This document shows positions 1 to 5,593 of a stretch of 7,490 nucleotides of DNA, piece after piece. The notes beneath the pieces were generated by a model that had not been told where the DNA came from, ran no database searches, and saw only the letters and a list, made by a program, of their open reading frames with translations. Each line of letters begins with the position of its first letter. Positions within the stretch are counted from its first letter, which is position 1. Source of the stretch: Candidatus Aminicenantota bacterium (GTDB taxonomy: Bacteria > Acidobacteriota > Aminicenantia > Aminicenantales > JAFGAV01); assembly GCA_016867615.1 (NCBI GenBank), contig VGJG01000068.1:1-7490 (forward strand), read 5' to 3'. The position numbers and the translations under genes were made by a program.

Positions 1-1
1 C

Positions 2-214
2 AAGCCCCTCCGGTATGACGACGAGTTCGTCGTCCGCGTGACACTGGAGGAAGCGGCCGGCCGCAAGGTCGTTTTCGGCTACGAGATCCGGTCTTTTCCC
101 GAGGACAAGCACGTCGCCTCAGGCCGAACCGTCCATGTACCCGTCGACCGGGACGCCCGGGTCTGCGCCCTTCCCGAGGACATCCTGCGGAAGATCACGG
201 GCGAACCGGACTGA
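2..214 (+). CDS. Acyl-CoA thioesterase, hotdog fold (YbgC/4HBT-like), C-terminal part
   Basis: Reading from base 2 gives 70 residues open to the window edge, ending in TGA at 212-214; the start lies outside the window. The translation (YDDEFVVRVTLEE, then a FGYEIR strand, then SGRTVHVPVD and a LPEDI tail) matches the C-terminal half of the YbgC/4-hydroxybenzoyl-CoA thioesterase family, which hydrolyses acyl-CoA thioesters in the cytoplasm. Family members are about 130-140 residues, so roughly half is missing. The part not seen would hold the hot-dog helix and the usual catalytic Asp, so activity cannot be judged. The alternating beta-strand pattern and the GRTVH strand are typical of this fold. 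It converges on the rfbD-like gene, with 46 bases between the two stop codons. The family call is fairly secure; the natural substrate is unknown. Confidence 0.72.
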   Translation, partial: KPLRYDDEFVVRVTLEEAAGRKVVFGYEIRSFPEDKHVASGRTVHVPVDRDARVCALPEDILRKITGEPD

Positions 215-260
215 TCCTCCCGACCCCCGAGCCCTGAGTTCGGCTTCCCGAGCCGCGCGG

Positions 261-1124
261 TCAGCCCCTCAGATGGCCCTTGCGCCGGAGGTAGGCCTCC
301 AGCGCCTCCCTCCAGGATGAGAAGGGAGTCAAACCCAGGCGATTGTAAGCCCTGTTTTCCAGGACGGAGTAGGCCGGGCGGCGGGCCCGGGCTCCCAGGA
401 CTTCCGAGGAGACGGGCTGCAGGTCGGGGCTCAAGCCGAGGATGTCGAAAACGGCCCGGGCGAATTCAAACCAGGTGCACCGGCCTTCATTGGTCATATG
501 GTACAGTCCGAACGCCCCGCTCTCGACGAGCTCCAGGACGCGGGGCGCGAGTTCGGCCGTGGCCGTGGGCGACACCGTCTGGTCGGACACGACGCGCAGC
601 GTCCGGCCCGCTCCGGCCCCGGAGATCATGGACTCCACGAAATTGGTCCCCTTTTCCTTGCTACCGGCCTCCCCGAACAAGCCGCAGGTCCGGACGAGAA
701 AATGCTTGGGCCAAAGGCTTCTGAGGAAATGCTCGCCCGCCAATTTGGAGACGGCGTAGGCGCTCAGGGGATGGGGCGCGTCCTCCTCGGTGTACGGCCG
801 GCCGAGACGGCCGTCGAAGACGTAATCCGTGCTGAAATGAACGAGCACGGCATCGACCTCGCGGCAGACGAGGGCCAGGTCCCTGACGGCCAGGGCGTTG
901 ACCCGAAGGGCGGCCAGCGGCTCGTCCTCGCATTCGTCGACGCGGTGGTAGGCCGCGGTGTTGATCACGACCCGCGGCCTGAGGGCTTCGATGACCTGCC
1001 GGACGGGGCCGGGTCGGGTGACGTCGAACTCCGGGAAATTCAAGGCCGTAAAACGGCCGGAAGGGAGGATGCGGGACAGGTCCGAGCCCAGCTGGCCGTC
1101 GGCTCCGATCAGGGCGATGGTCAT
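261..1124 (-). CDS. rfbD: dTDP-4-dehydrorhamnose reductase (RmlD/RfbD family)
   Basis: This 287-residue protein has the normal family length. It should reduce dTDP-4-dehydro-L-rhamnose to dTDP-L-rhamnose with NAD(P)H, the last step of the cytoplasmic rhamnose-donor pathway for O-antigen and other glycans. Seen in the sequence: the Rossmann loop GADGQLG (residues 7-13), NTAAYHRVDECEDEP (55-69), the STDYVFDG strand (98-105), the catalytic YxxxK pair Tyr123/Lys127 in SAYAVSK, and the C-terminal RPAYSVLEN block (249-257) typical of RmlD. The ATG at 1124 is the only usable start: no in-frame ATG, GTG or TTG lies between it and an upstream stop, and the Rossmann strand begins at residue 2. No Shine-Dalgarno sequence precedes it; a terminator hairpin ends 11 bases upstream. 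rfbA, rfbB and rfbC are not adjacent, so another sugar-nucleotide reductase role is possible. Confidence 0.87.
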   Translation of the reverse strand: MTIALIGADGQLGSDLSRILPSGRFTALNFPEFDVTRPGPVRQVIEALRPRVVINTAAYHRVDECEDEPLAALRVNALAVRDLALVCREVDAVLVHFSTDYVFDGRLGRPYTEEDAPHPLSAYAVSKLAGEHFLRSLWPKHFLVRTCGLFGEAGSKEKGTNFVESMISGAGAGRTLRVVSDQTVSPTATAELAPRVLELVESGAFGLYHMTNEGRCTWFEFARAVFDILGLSPDLQPVSSEVLGARARRPAYSVLENRAYNRLGLTPFSSWREALEAYLRRKGHLRG

Positions 1125-1127
1125 GGA

Positions 1128-1165
1128 TAAAAGAAAAAGGCCGGGGAAGCCGTTCCCCGGCCTTT
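1128..1165 (-). terminator. Intrinsic terminator of the PKD/barrel protein gene
   Basis: A perfect 13-bp stem (AAAGGCCGGGGAA at 1136-1148 and its complement at 1153-1165) closes a 4-base loop. On the minus strand it is followed by a T-rich tract, TTTTTCTTTT (1138-1129, overlapping the stem base). It begins about 30 bases after the TGA of the PKD/barrel gene and so fits a rho-independent terminator for that gene. The T-tract runs almost into the start codon of the next gene, rfbD. On the plus strand the hairpin is followed by only three T before the run breaks, so it is directional. Confidence 0.88.
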
Positions 1166-1195
1166 CATTGCTCTTTCTTCAGATCGAACGTGATC

Positions 1196-2674
1196 TCAGA
1201 ACAGCAGCCGGAACCCGAGAAGGAGCTTGTGATGTTCGTCGAAGGACCGGTCGGGAGTGATGACCGGCGCCCTGAGCTCGGTGAAGATGCCGCCGGTCAC
1301 GGGTTTCTTGAGCACATCGACGCCCACCTGGGCCACGAGGTCGATGCCGCCCTTGCGTGTCGTCTGCTCCTTGGTGCTGAAGCCGATGCCGCCCCCGAAG
1401 AAGGCCGGTCCGGCATGAACGCTCAGCAGGGCGTTGCCCATGATGAAGGCCGTCCAGGGCTCGCCCCGGGAGGGAATGGCGCCGCCCGCGGTCAGGATGA
1501 AGTCCAGGACGTCGGGCGTGATCTTATAGAGGATGCCCGCCCGGGCGAAGATGTAGCCGGTGTACGTTCCGCGGGCCATCAGGGACCCGAATTCCACGAT
1601 GGGGAACAGCCGCTTCTGGGTGACGGTGAAGGGGATGCGGCAGGGCTCCACGGCGCCGTACGAGGCGCCCATGTCGTCGAACACGGTGACGGTCACGACA
1701 TAGCTGCCCGGCTCCTCGAAGACCTTCTCCCAGATGAAGGGAGCCTCGTTCTTCATGAAGGCGTCCACCACCCGGCCGTCCTCGTCCGTGACCTCAAAGG
1801 CGGCTTTGACGATCGAACCGTCGGGGTCGTTCGAGCCCGAGGCGTCGAAAACGATCGGCTTGCCGACGAAGTCCTTGCACTCCGTGCAGGAGACGGTGAG
1901 CGCGCAGACCGGCGGGAAGTTGATGTGGATCCTGGCCTCGCATCCCGGGCCCGTCACTTCGCCCCGGGCGTTGGAGGCCGAGGCTTTGATCGAATAATCC
2001 CCCGGCTTGTCGTAGGCCCACTGCCATACGGGGGCGGCGGCCGTCAGGTCCTTGGAGGCGATCGCGGCCCCGGCGGCGTCAAGGATCGTGACCTTCATCG
2101 CATCGGCGTACTGGGAGCCGGACATGTCGATGGTGAAAGGCTCATTGGCGTTGGCCTTGGCCGGCGTGACTTTCAGGTCGCAGACAGCGGGAGGAATGGC
2201 GTCCTCGACCTTGAACAGAGCGATGTTGCCGCAGGGCTTGGGGATGACGAACCAGTAATTCTTGAAGTCCTTGGTGACCTTGAAGGCATAGACCTCCAGG
2301 GGCTTGAGACCCGCCCATTCCAGGTCCCTGACCAGCTTGACCTTGCCCTGGGAGCGGAACAGCATCCACTGGAACGTCTTGTCCGCGGGCGCGGCGTTGG
2401 GGTCGATGGACATGTCGGTGAAGGCTACGGCCGCGATCTGCGCCATGAACGGCTCGTACAGGTCGGAGTGGCCGGCCATCTCAAAACCCGTTTTGATGTC
2501 CGCGGCGTACTTGTCCACGAGCATCTTCATGACCCCCTCTGTGGGCACGCTGCCGCGCACCCGGGCAAAGGTGTACTTGCCCATGGTATCGATCTTCTTG
2601 GTCTCGGCGAATCCGGCCAGAGAGGTCAAGAACACGATGGCCAGGGCCAGAGAAACGATCCTGTTTGCCTTCAT
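1196..2674 (-). CDS. Secreted Ig/PKD-domain protein with C-terminal outer-membrane barrel-like region
   Basis: The protein has 492 residues. The ATG at 2674 is chosen because AAGGAGG lies 5 bases upstream and the N-terminus becomes a clean signal peptide (MKANRI, hydrophobic 7-22, likely cut near the AETK at 23-26). A longer in-frame reading from a TTG at 2770 would start inside the promoter -35 box. Layout: an unassigned domain (about 27-155), an Ig-like domain (about 162-252), a PKD domain (about 254-352) with the signature FDASGSNDPDGS (276-287) and PGSYVVTVTVFDD (322-334), then a Gly/aromatic-rich region of alternating strands (about 355-492) ending in LLLGFRLLF. A C-terminal Phe is typical of BAM-inserted barrels. 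Seven Cys (148, 165, 245, 257, 263, 266, 345) bracket the two beta domains and may form disulfides. Function unknown; a surface-binding or structural envelope role is inferred from architecture only. It has its own promoter and terminator. Confidence 0.8.
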   Translation of the reverse strand: MKANRIVSLALAIVFLTSLAGFAETKKIDTMGKYTFARVRGSVPTEGVMKMLVDKYAADIKTGFEMAGHSDLYEPFMAQIAAVAFTDMSIDPNAAPADKTFQWMLFRSQGKVKLVRDLEWAGLKPLEVYAFKVTKDFKNYWFVIPKPCGNIALFKVEDAIPPAVCDLKVTPAKANANEPFTIDMSGSQYADAMKVTILDAAGAAIASKDLTAAAPVWQWAYDKPGDYSIKASASNARGEVTGPGCEARIHINFPPVCALTVSCTECKDFVGKPIVFDASGSNDPDGSIVKAAFEVTDEDGRVVDAFMKNEAPFIWEKVFEEPGSYVVTVTVFDDMGASYGAVEPCRIPFTVTQKRLFPIVEFGSLMARGTYTGYIFARAGILYKITPDVLDFILTAGGAIPSRGEPWTAFIMGNALLSVHAGPAFFGGGIGFSTKEQTTRKGGIDLVAQVGVDVLKKPVTGGIFTELRAPVITPDRSFDEHHKLLLGFRLLF

Positions 2675-2679
2675 ACACG

Positions 2680-2686
2680 CCTCCTT
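2680..2686 (-). promoter_or_regulatory. Ribosome binding site that fixes the PKD/barrel start
   Basis: AAGGAGG on the minus strand, 5 bases before the ATG at 2674. It favours the signal-peptide start over the 32-residue longer frame. Confidence 0.85.
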
Positions 2687-2741
2687 ATAGATAATGTTAT
2701 TTTTCCTCGACTCTGAAAAACGACATGCAAAATGCCTCTCT

Positions 2742-2790
2742 ATAAAAATACAAAAGGAACTGTTTGTCAAGACCGGAAAGGCTTTTTTTT
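2742..2790 (-). promoter_or_regulatory. Sigma70-type promoter of the PKD/barrel gene, with A-tract
   Basis: On the minus strand a perfect TTGACA (2770-2765) is followed after 17 bases by TTTTAT (2747-2742; 4 of 6 against TATAAT). A run of eight A (2790-2783) sits about 12 bases upstream of the -35 box, where an UP element would lie. The surrounding stretch is AT-rich against a GC-rich background. The predicted leader is about 60 bases. The -35 box is the strongest evidence; the -10 register is less certain because the region is T/A-rich. Confidence 0.7.
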
Positions 2791-2813
2791 GGACCCCCAG
2801 CCGGCGGGCACCC

Positions 2814-3533
2814 TCAACGGACTCCTCTACGGAGATTCTGCTCGGGAACGGCTTCGAGGAAGGCGCGGACGATGCCCTGAGCCGTCCCGGAATCCCGAGG
2901 CTCGGAGGCCAGGGCGGGAGCGAAAAGCGTCTCGAGCTCCGGGCGGACGCCGGCGAAGTCGCCTAGAAGCTTCCTCCCCGTCGGAATATCGATCTCGGGA
3001 TGGGGCTGTATTCCCCAGACCGGCCTGTTTTTTAGGGCGAAAGCCTGAATGCCGCAGGCCTCGGTGGATGCCAGGACCAAAAACGGCTCGGGGAGGCTTG
3101 AAACCTCGTCAAAATGCACGGTGAACGTATAAAACTCTCCGTCCCCTCCCAGGAGACGGCTCGGCCGCAGCCGTCGGACCGCCAGCCAGCCGATTTCCGG
3201 CTCCGGACATCGCCTCACCGATTCGGGACCGGCCAGGGCCAGGGCCAGAAGCTGATGCCCGTAGCAGCTCCCCAAAACGGACAGCCCCCGGGAAACCGCC
3301 TGGCGCACAAAGTCCGCCGTCCTATCGGCCCAGGCATCGCGGTGAACGATCGATGCCTCGGAGCCGGTCAGAAGGACGTGAGTGTAGCCCTCGTCCCAGC
3401 CCGGGAATGCGCCGTCCTTGGGGCGGAATGCTCTCCAGGGAGCGCTCAGGAAACGGCTCCAGTGCTCGACCGGTCTGTAGATGCCGGGGTCCAGGGAAAG
3501 GTCGATGACGGCCACGCGTTTTTGCTCGGACAT
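2814..3533 (-). CDS. Class I glutamine amidotransferase domain protein (GMP synthase GATase-like)
   Basis: A 239-residue stand-alone GATase1 protein. Such domains hydrolyse glutamine and pass ammonia to a partner, although several stand-alone relatives act on other gamma-glutamyl compounds. Seen: a nucleophile elbow GSCYGHQLLA (88-97) with catalytic Cys90, and QPHPEID (176-182) supplying His178 and Glu180, so the Cys-His-Glu triad is complete. The preceding VLLTGSEASI (53-62) corresponds to the usual oxyanion-side Gly loop. No synthetase or acceptor domain is fused or adjacent. The ATG at 3533 is the first Met before the first beta strand (RVAVIDL); its Shine-Dalgarno match is weak (AGGCAGG at best). 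The gene is divergent from the ACT protein across a shared promoter region. I found no convincing terminator between it and the PKD gene downstream. The natural substrate is not predictable. Confidence 0.85.
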   Translation of the reverse strand: MSEQKRVAVIDLSLDPGIYRPVEHWSRFLSAPWRAFRPKDGAFPGWDEGYTHVLLTGSEASIVHRDAWADRTADFVRQAVSRGLSVLGSCYGHQLLALALAGPESVRRCPEPEIGWLAVRRLRPSRLLGGDGEFYTFTVHFDEVSSLPEPFLVLASTEACGIQAFALKNRPVWGIQPHPEIDIPTGRKLLGDFAGVRPELETLFAPALASEPRDSGTAQGIVRAFLEAVPEQNLRRGVR

Positions 3534-3561
3534 ATTCAGCCTGCCTGACCGGAGGCGCTTT

Positions 3562-3590
3562 ATTATAACCGGTCCCGGTCCCTTTGTCTC
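3562..3590 (-). promoter_or_regulatory. Leftward promoter for the amidotransferase gene
   Basis: On the minus strand: GAGACA (3590-3585, 4 of 6 to TTGACA), a 17-base spacer, then a perfect TATAAT (3567-3562). Initiation is expected near 3555, giving a leader of about 22 bases before the ATG at 3533. Confidence 0.75.
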
Positions 3591-3600
3591 CCGGACCGGG
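3574..3600. repeat. Inverted repeat centred on the divergent promoters (operator candidate)
   Basis: CCCGGTCC (3574-3581) and GGACCGGG (3593-3600) form a perfect 8-bp inverted repeat with an 11-base spacer. Its centre, 3587, is exactly the midpoint between the two TATAAT boxes. The left arm is preceded by a further overlapping GGTCC copy (3571-3575), giving a partial direct repeat. A dimeric regulator bound here would cover both -35 boxes. That it is an operator is inference. Confidence 0.5.
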
Positions 3601-3612
3601 GTTTGGTATAAT
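3584..3612 (+). promoter_or_regulatory. Rightward promoter for the ACT protein/glycosyltransferase pair
   Basis: TTGTCT (3584-3589, 4 of 6), a 17-base spacer, then a perfect TATAAT (3607-3612) preceded by TGG, an extended -10 motif. It overlaps the leftward promoter's -35 box by five bases. A run of seven C (3614-3620) lies at the expected start of transcription, so the leader is only about 15-20 bases long. Confidence 0.8.
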
Positions 3613-3620
3613 GCCCCCCC

Positions 3621-3626
3621 AAGGAG
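3621..3626 (+). promoter_or_regulatory. Ribosome binding site that fixes the GTG start of the ACT protein
   Basis: AAGGAG, 8 bases before GTG 3635. In-frame ATG codons further upstream (3584 and 3611) lie in the -35 and -10 boxes and cannot be in the transcript predicted from this promoter. Confidence 0.82.
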
Positions 3627-3634
3627 AGAAGGCC

Positions 3635-4033
3635 GTGCAACACATCAAAGAAGATGAGGAACTTGAAGTCACCACACCCGACGAGCCCGGAATTTTAGGC
3701 CGGGTTCTGGGAACCCTGGCCAACGGCGGGATCAATCTCCGTGCGCTCTCCGTCTCCACACGGAACGACCAGGGTCATTTCCGCCTATTGACCACCAACA
3801 GCCTTAAAGCCGCCAAAGCTTTGAAAACGCTCGGGTTCAAGGTCCAAACAGCGAAGGTCGTCGTCGTCGAAGTCTCGGACCGCATAGGAGCCGGTGCGGA
3901 GATCGGCGCGCTCCTGGGGAACGCCGCAGTCAACGTCCGCTATTGCTACGGCTCCACATCCGCCGGCGCAGGGAAAGCCCTCCTGGTTTTTCAGACGAGC
4001 GACAACAAGACCGCAATCGAAACGCTGAAATAG
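3635..4033 (+). CDS. Tandem ACT-domain protein
   Basis: From GTG 3635 the product is 132 residues. The first ACT domain (about 8-68) carries the classic loop TPDEPGILGRVLGTLANGGINL (14-35), where the Asp/Gly turn and the helix bind an amino acid or other small ligand in known members. A second, more divergent ACT-like repeat (about 70-132) follows, with the strand KVVVVEVSD and VNVRYCYGST. There is no enzyme or DNA-binding domain, so it is most likely a small stand-alone amino-acid-sensing protein; its ligand and partner cannot be read from sequence. It is first in a likely two-gene transcript with the glycosyltransferase (21-base gap) and is divergent from the glutamine amidotransferase, which suggests but does not prove a link to nitrogen or amino-acid status. 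Confidence 0.82.
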   Translation: MQHIKEDEELEVTTPDEPGILGRVLGTLANGGINLRALSVSTRNDQGHFRLLTTNSLKAAKALKTLGFKVQTAKVVVVEVSDRIGAGAEIGALLGNAAVNVRYCYGSTSAGAGKALLVFQTSDNKTAIETLK

Positions 4034-4054
4034 AACGCCCCGAGCAAGCCGCGC

Positions 4055-5107
4055 ATGAGGATCGCCGTCGTCACCTCGGACGTGCCCTTCGTCGAGGGCG
4101 GCCACCTGACCATCGCCCGGGCCACGGTCCGGGCCCTGAAGGACTGCGGGCACGAGGCGGACCTGGTCACCACCCCCCAGAACCGCTTCGGCCGCCAATT
4201 CCGGGCCTACCTGGCCACGAGGCTGACGGATGTCGGCCTGGACGGCCTGGGCAGGAAGATCGACCAGGTGATCTCCTTTCGTTTTCCCAGTTACGCCGTC
4301 CGCCATGAGCGTCACGCCTGCTGGCTCAACCACCGGCTGCGCGAGTACTACGACCTGTGGCCGATGCTCAAGTCCCGTCTCGGCCCCCGGGGGCTGGTCA
4401 AGGAATCCCTGAGGCGCTGGCTCATTCACCGGCTCGACAATCGCCTGCTCCGCCGGAACGTGACCAAGCTGTTCGCCCAATCGAAGACGATTCAGGACCG
4501 TCTGCGCCGCTGGGGCCGTATCCCCTCCGAGGTGCTCTATCCCCCTCCCCCCCAGAGAAAGTACAGGACCGACGGCTACGAACCGGTGATCTTCGCCGTC
4601 TCCCGGCTCCAATATCTCAAACGGCTCGACCTTCTGGTCGAAGCCATGGGTTTGGTCCGGGACAAAAGGCTTCGGGCGGTGATCATCGGCGAGGGTCCGG
4701 AAAAGGAGAGCCTGTCCCGTCTGATCCGTGAGAGGGGGCTGGAGAGACGGGTCTCGCTCCTCGGCGCGGCCGAAGAGGAGGCCGTCCTTCGGGCTTACGC
4801 CTCCTGCCGGGCGGTTTTTTTCTGTCCACGGCAGGAGGACTACGGCCTGGTGACCGTCGAGGCCTTCGCCTCGCGGAAAGCCGTCATCACCGCTACAGAC
4901 AGCGGCGGGCCGGCGGAGATCGTCCGGGACGGCCAAACGGGCTTCGTTGTTCCGCCCCGGCCGGAAGCCGTAGCCGCCAAGCTCGACCTTCTCGCTTCCG
5001 ACCGGCGGAGGGCCGAGGCCATGGGCGAACGGGCATTCCGCCAGGTTTCGGGGATGACCTGGGAGCGGGCGGTGAAGACGCTGCTGGGAAGTTCGGGTCC
5101 AAGTTGA
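4055..5107 (+). CDS. GT4-family glycosyltransferase (GT-B fold)
   Basis: A 350-residue retaining glycosyltransferase of the usual family length, expected to move a sugar from a nucleotide donor to an envelope glycan, lipid or other acceptor at the cytoplasmic side of the membrane. The N-terminal Rossmann half (1 to about 170) starts RIAVVTSDVPFVEGGH, with the Gly-rich acceptor loop at 14-17. The C-terminal half has a VIFAVSRLQYLKRLDLLVEA block (178-197), VIIGEGPEK (209-217) and the EX7E motif with Glu261 and Glu269 in EDYGLVTVEAF, followed by SGGPAEIV (283-290), the donor-binding loop. A very basic stretch lies at about 115-155, which could favour membrane association. The ATG at 4055 has no clear Shine-Dalgarno sequence, so translation may depend on coupling to the ACT gene. 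Acceptor and donor are unknown. Confidence 0.88.
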   Translation: MRIAVVTSDVPFVEGGHLTIARATVRALKDCGHEADLVTTPQNRFGRQFRAYLATRLTDVGLDGLGRKIDQVISFRFPSYAVRHERHACWLNHRLREYYDLWPMLKSRLGPRGLVKESLRRWLIHRLDNRLLRRNVTKLFAQSKTIQDRLRRWGRIPSEVLYPPPPQRKYRTDGYEPVIFAVSRLQYLKRLDLLVEAMGLVRDKRLRAVIIGEGPEKESLSRLIRERGLERRVSLLGAAEEEAVLRAYASCRAVFFCPRQEDYGLVTVEAFASRKAVITATDSGGPAEIVRDGQTGFVVPPRPEAVAAKLDLLASDRRRAEAMGERAFRQVSGMTWERAVKTLLGSSGPS

Positions 5108-5133
5108 CATCGGGACCCCCTGTGTCATAAAAT
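5104..5133 (+). promoter_or_regulatory. Promoter of the exbD-like/thioredoxin-like pair
   Basis: A perfect TTGACA (5104-5109) shares its TGA with the glycosyltransferase stop codon. The best -10 is TAAAAT (5128-5133, 5 of 6) at an 18-base spacing, or CATAAA (5126-5131) at 16. Initiation near 5140 gives a leader of about 25 bases containing AGGAGG (5156-5161) before the ATG at 5166. Confidence 0.68.
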
Positions 5134-5165
5134 GCCAGACTGATCCTTGTGCGCGAGGAGGAAAC

Positions 5166-5567
5166 ATGGCCACCAATGCGGAACCCAATGTCGTCCCCCT
5201 GTGTGACGTCCTTTTGGTGCTGCTTATCATCTTCATGATCATCACCCCCATGATCCAGAAGGGCATGGATGTCCGGCTGCCCGAGACGGCTTCCGAGACC
5301 TCGAGCGGAGGCAGCTCGTCCAACGTCATCGTCGTGACCCTCAAGCCGGACAACACCATTTTGATCAACCAGGAACAGATCGATTACAACCTGGCCCAGG
5401 ACCGCCTCCGGAACCTGTACGCCACCCGCCAGGACAAGACGGTCTTCGTCCGGGCCTATGCCAGCGTGTCCTACAACCGCGTGGTGGAGATGATCGACAT
5501 GCTCCGCGGGGCCGGCTGCGAAGTCCTGGCCCTCGTCCCGGAATACATCGAAGAAGAGTCCAACTGA
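5166..5567 (+). CDS. ExbD/TolR-family biopolymer transport protein
   Basis: A 133-residue protein of standard ExbD/TolR length. These proteins sit in the inner membrane with ExbB/TolQ/MotA-type channels and convert proton flow into work on outer-membrane transport or envelope integrity. Seen: a short polar N-terminus, one transmembrane helix (about 9-30: VVPLCDVLLVLLIIFMIITPMI) containing Asp14, the position of the conserved proton-carrying Asp of ExbD and TolR, then a Ser/Gly linker (43-52) and a periplasmic domain with ILINQEQI and a C-terminal VLALVPEY strand. The N-terminus already begins at NVVPLCD and so lacks the longer cytoplasmic lead of E. coli ExbD. The start has AGGAGG 4 bases upstream. 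No ExbB/TolQ or TonB gene is visible beside it; its only partner is the thioredoxin-like gene 26 bases downstream. I give no gene symbol because ExbD and TolR cannot be told apart here. Confidence 0.88.
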   Translation: MATNAEPNVVPLCDVLLVLLIIFMIITPMIQKGMDVRLPETASETSSGGSSSNVIVVTLKPDNTILINQEQIDYNLAQDRLRNLYATRQDKTVFVRAYASVSYNRVVEMIDMLRGAGCEVLALVPEYIEEESN

Positions 5568-5593
5568 GCTTTTTCCCGCCGGAGGTCCCGGTC

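Noticed and set aside
241..255. Small hairpin CGGCT/AGCCG between the converging thioesterase and rfbD genes
   Set aside because: A 5-bp stem with no U-tract on either strand is too weak to call a terminator.
1166..1199. A short continuation in another frame after the PKD/barrel stop (reads like EITFDLKKEQ, then stop)
   Set aside because: It looks like a protein tail, which raised the question of a frameshift. However, the annotated end LLLGFRLLF is the expected barrel C-terminus, and ten residues are too few to support a frameshift.
1190..2716. Long plus-strand open frame (about 508 codons) opposite the PKD/barrel gene
   Set aside because: It is rich in Gly, Asp and His with no domain pattern, while the minus strand has a signal peptide, a PKD motif, a ribosome site and a promoter. 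Such frames are common opposite genes in GC-rich DNA.
2675..2770. N-terminal extension of the PKD protein from a TTG
   Set aside because: The TTG is part of the -35 box and the extension carries no signal; the ATG at 2674 has a strong ribosome site and starts a signal peptide.
2783..2790. T8 run on the plus strand as a plus-strand terminator
   Set aside because: No gene on the plus strand ends upstream and no adequate stem precedes it. It is better explained as an A-tract upstream of the minus-strand promoter.
3785..5368. Long minus-strand open frame (about 527 codons) across the ACT, glycosyltransferase and exbD-like genes
   Set aside because: It spans three well-supported genes and two promoters on the other strand, and its translation is low-complexity with no recognisable domain.
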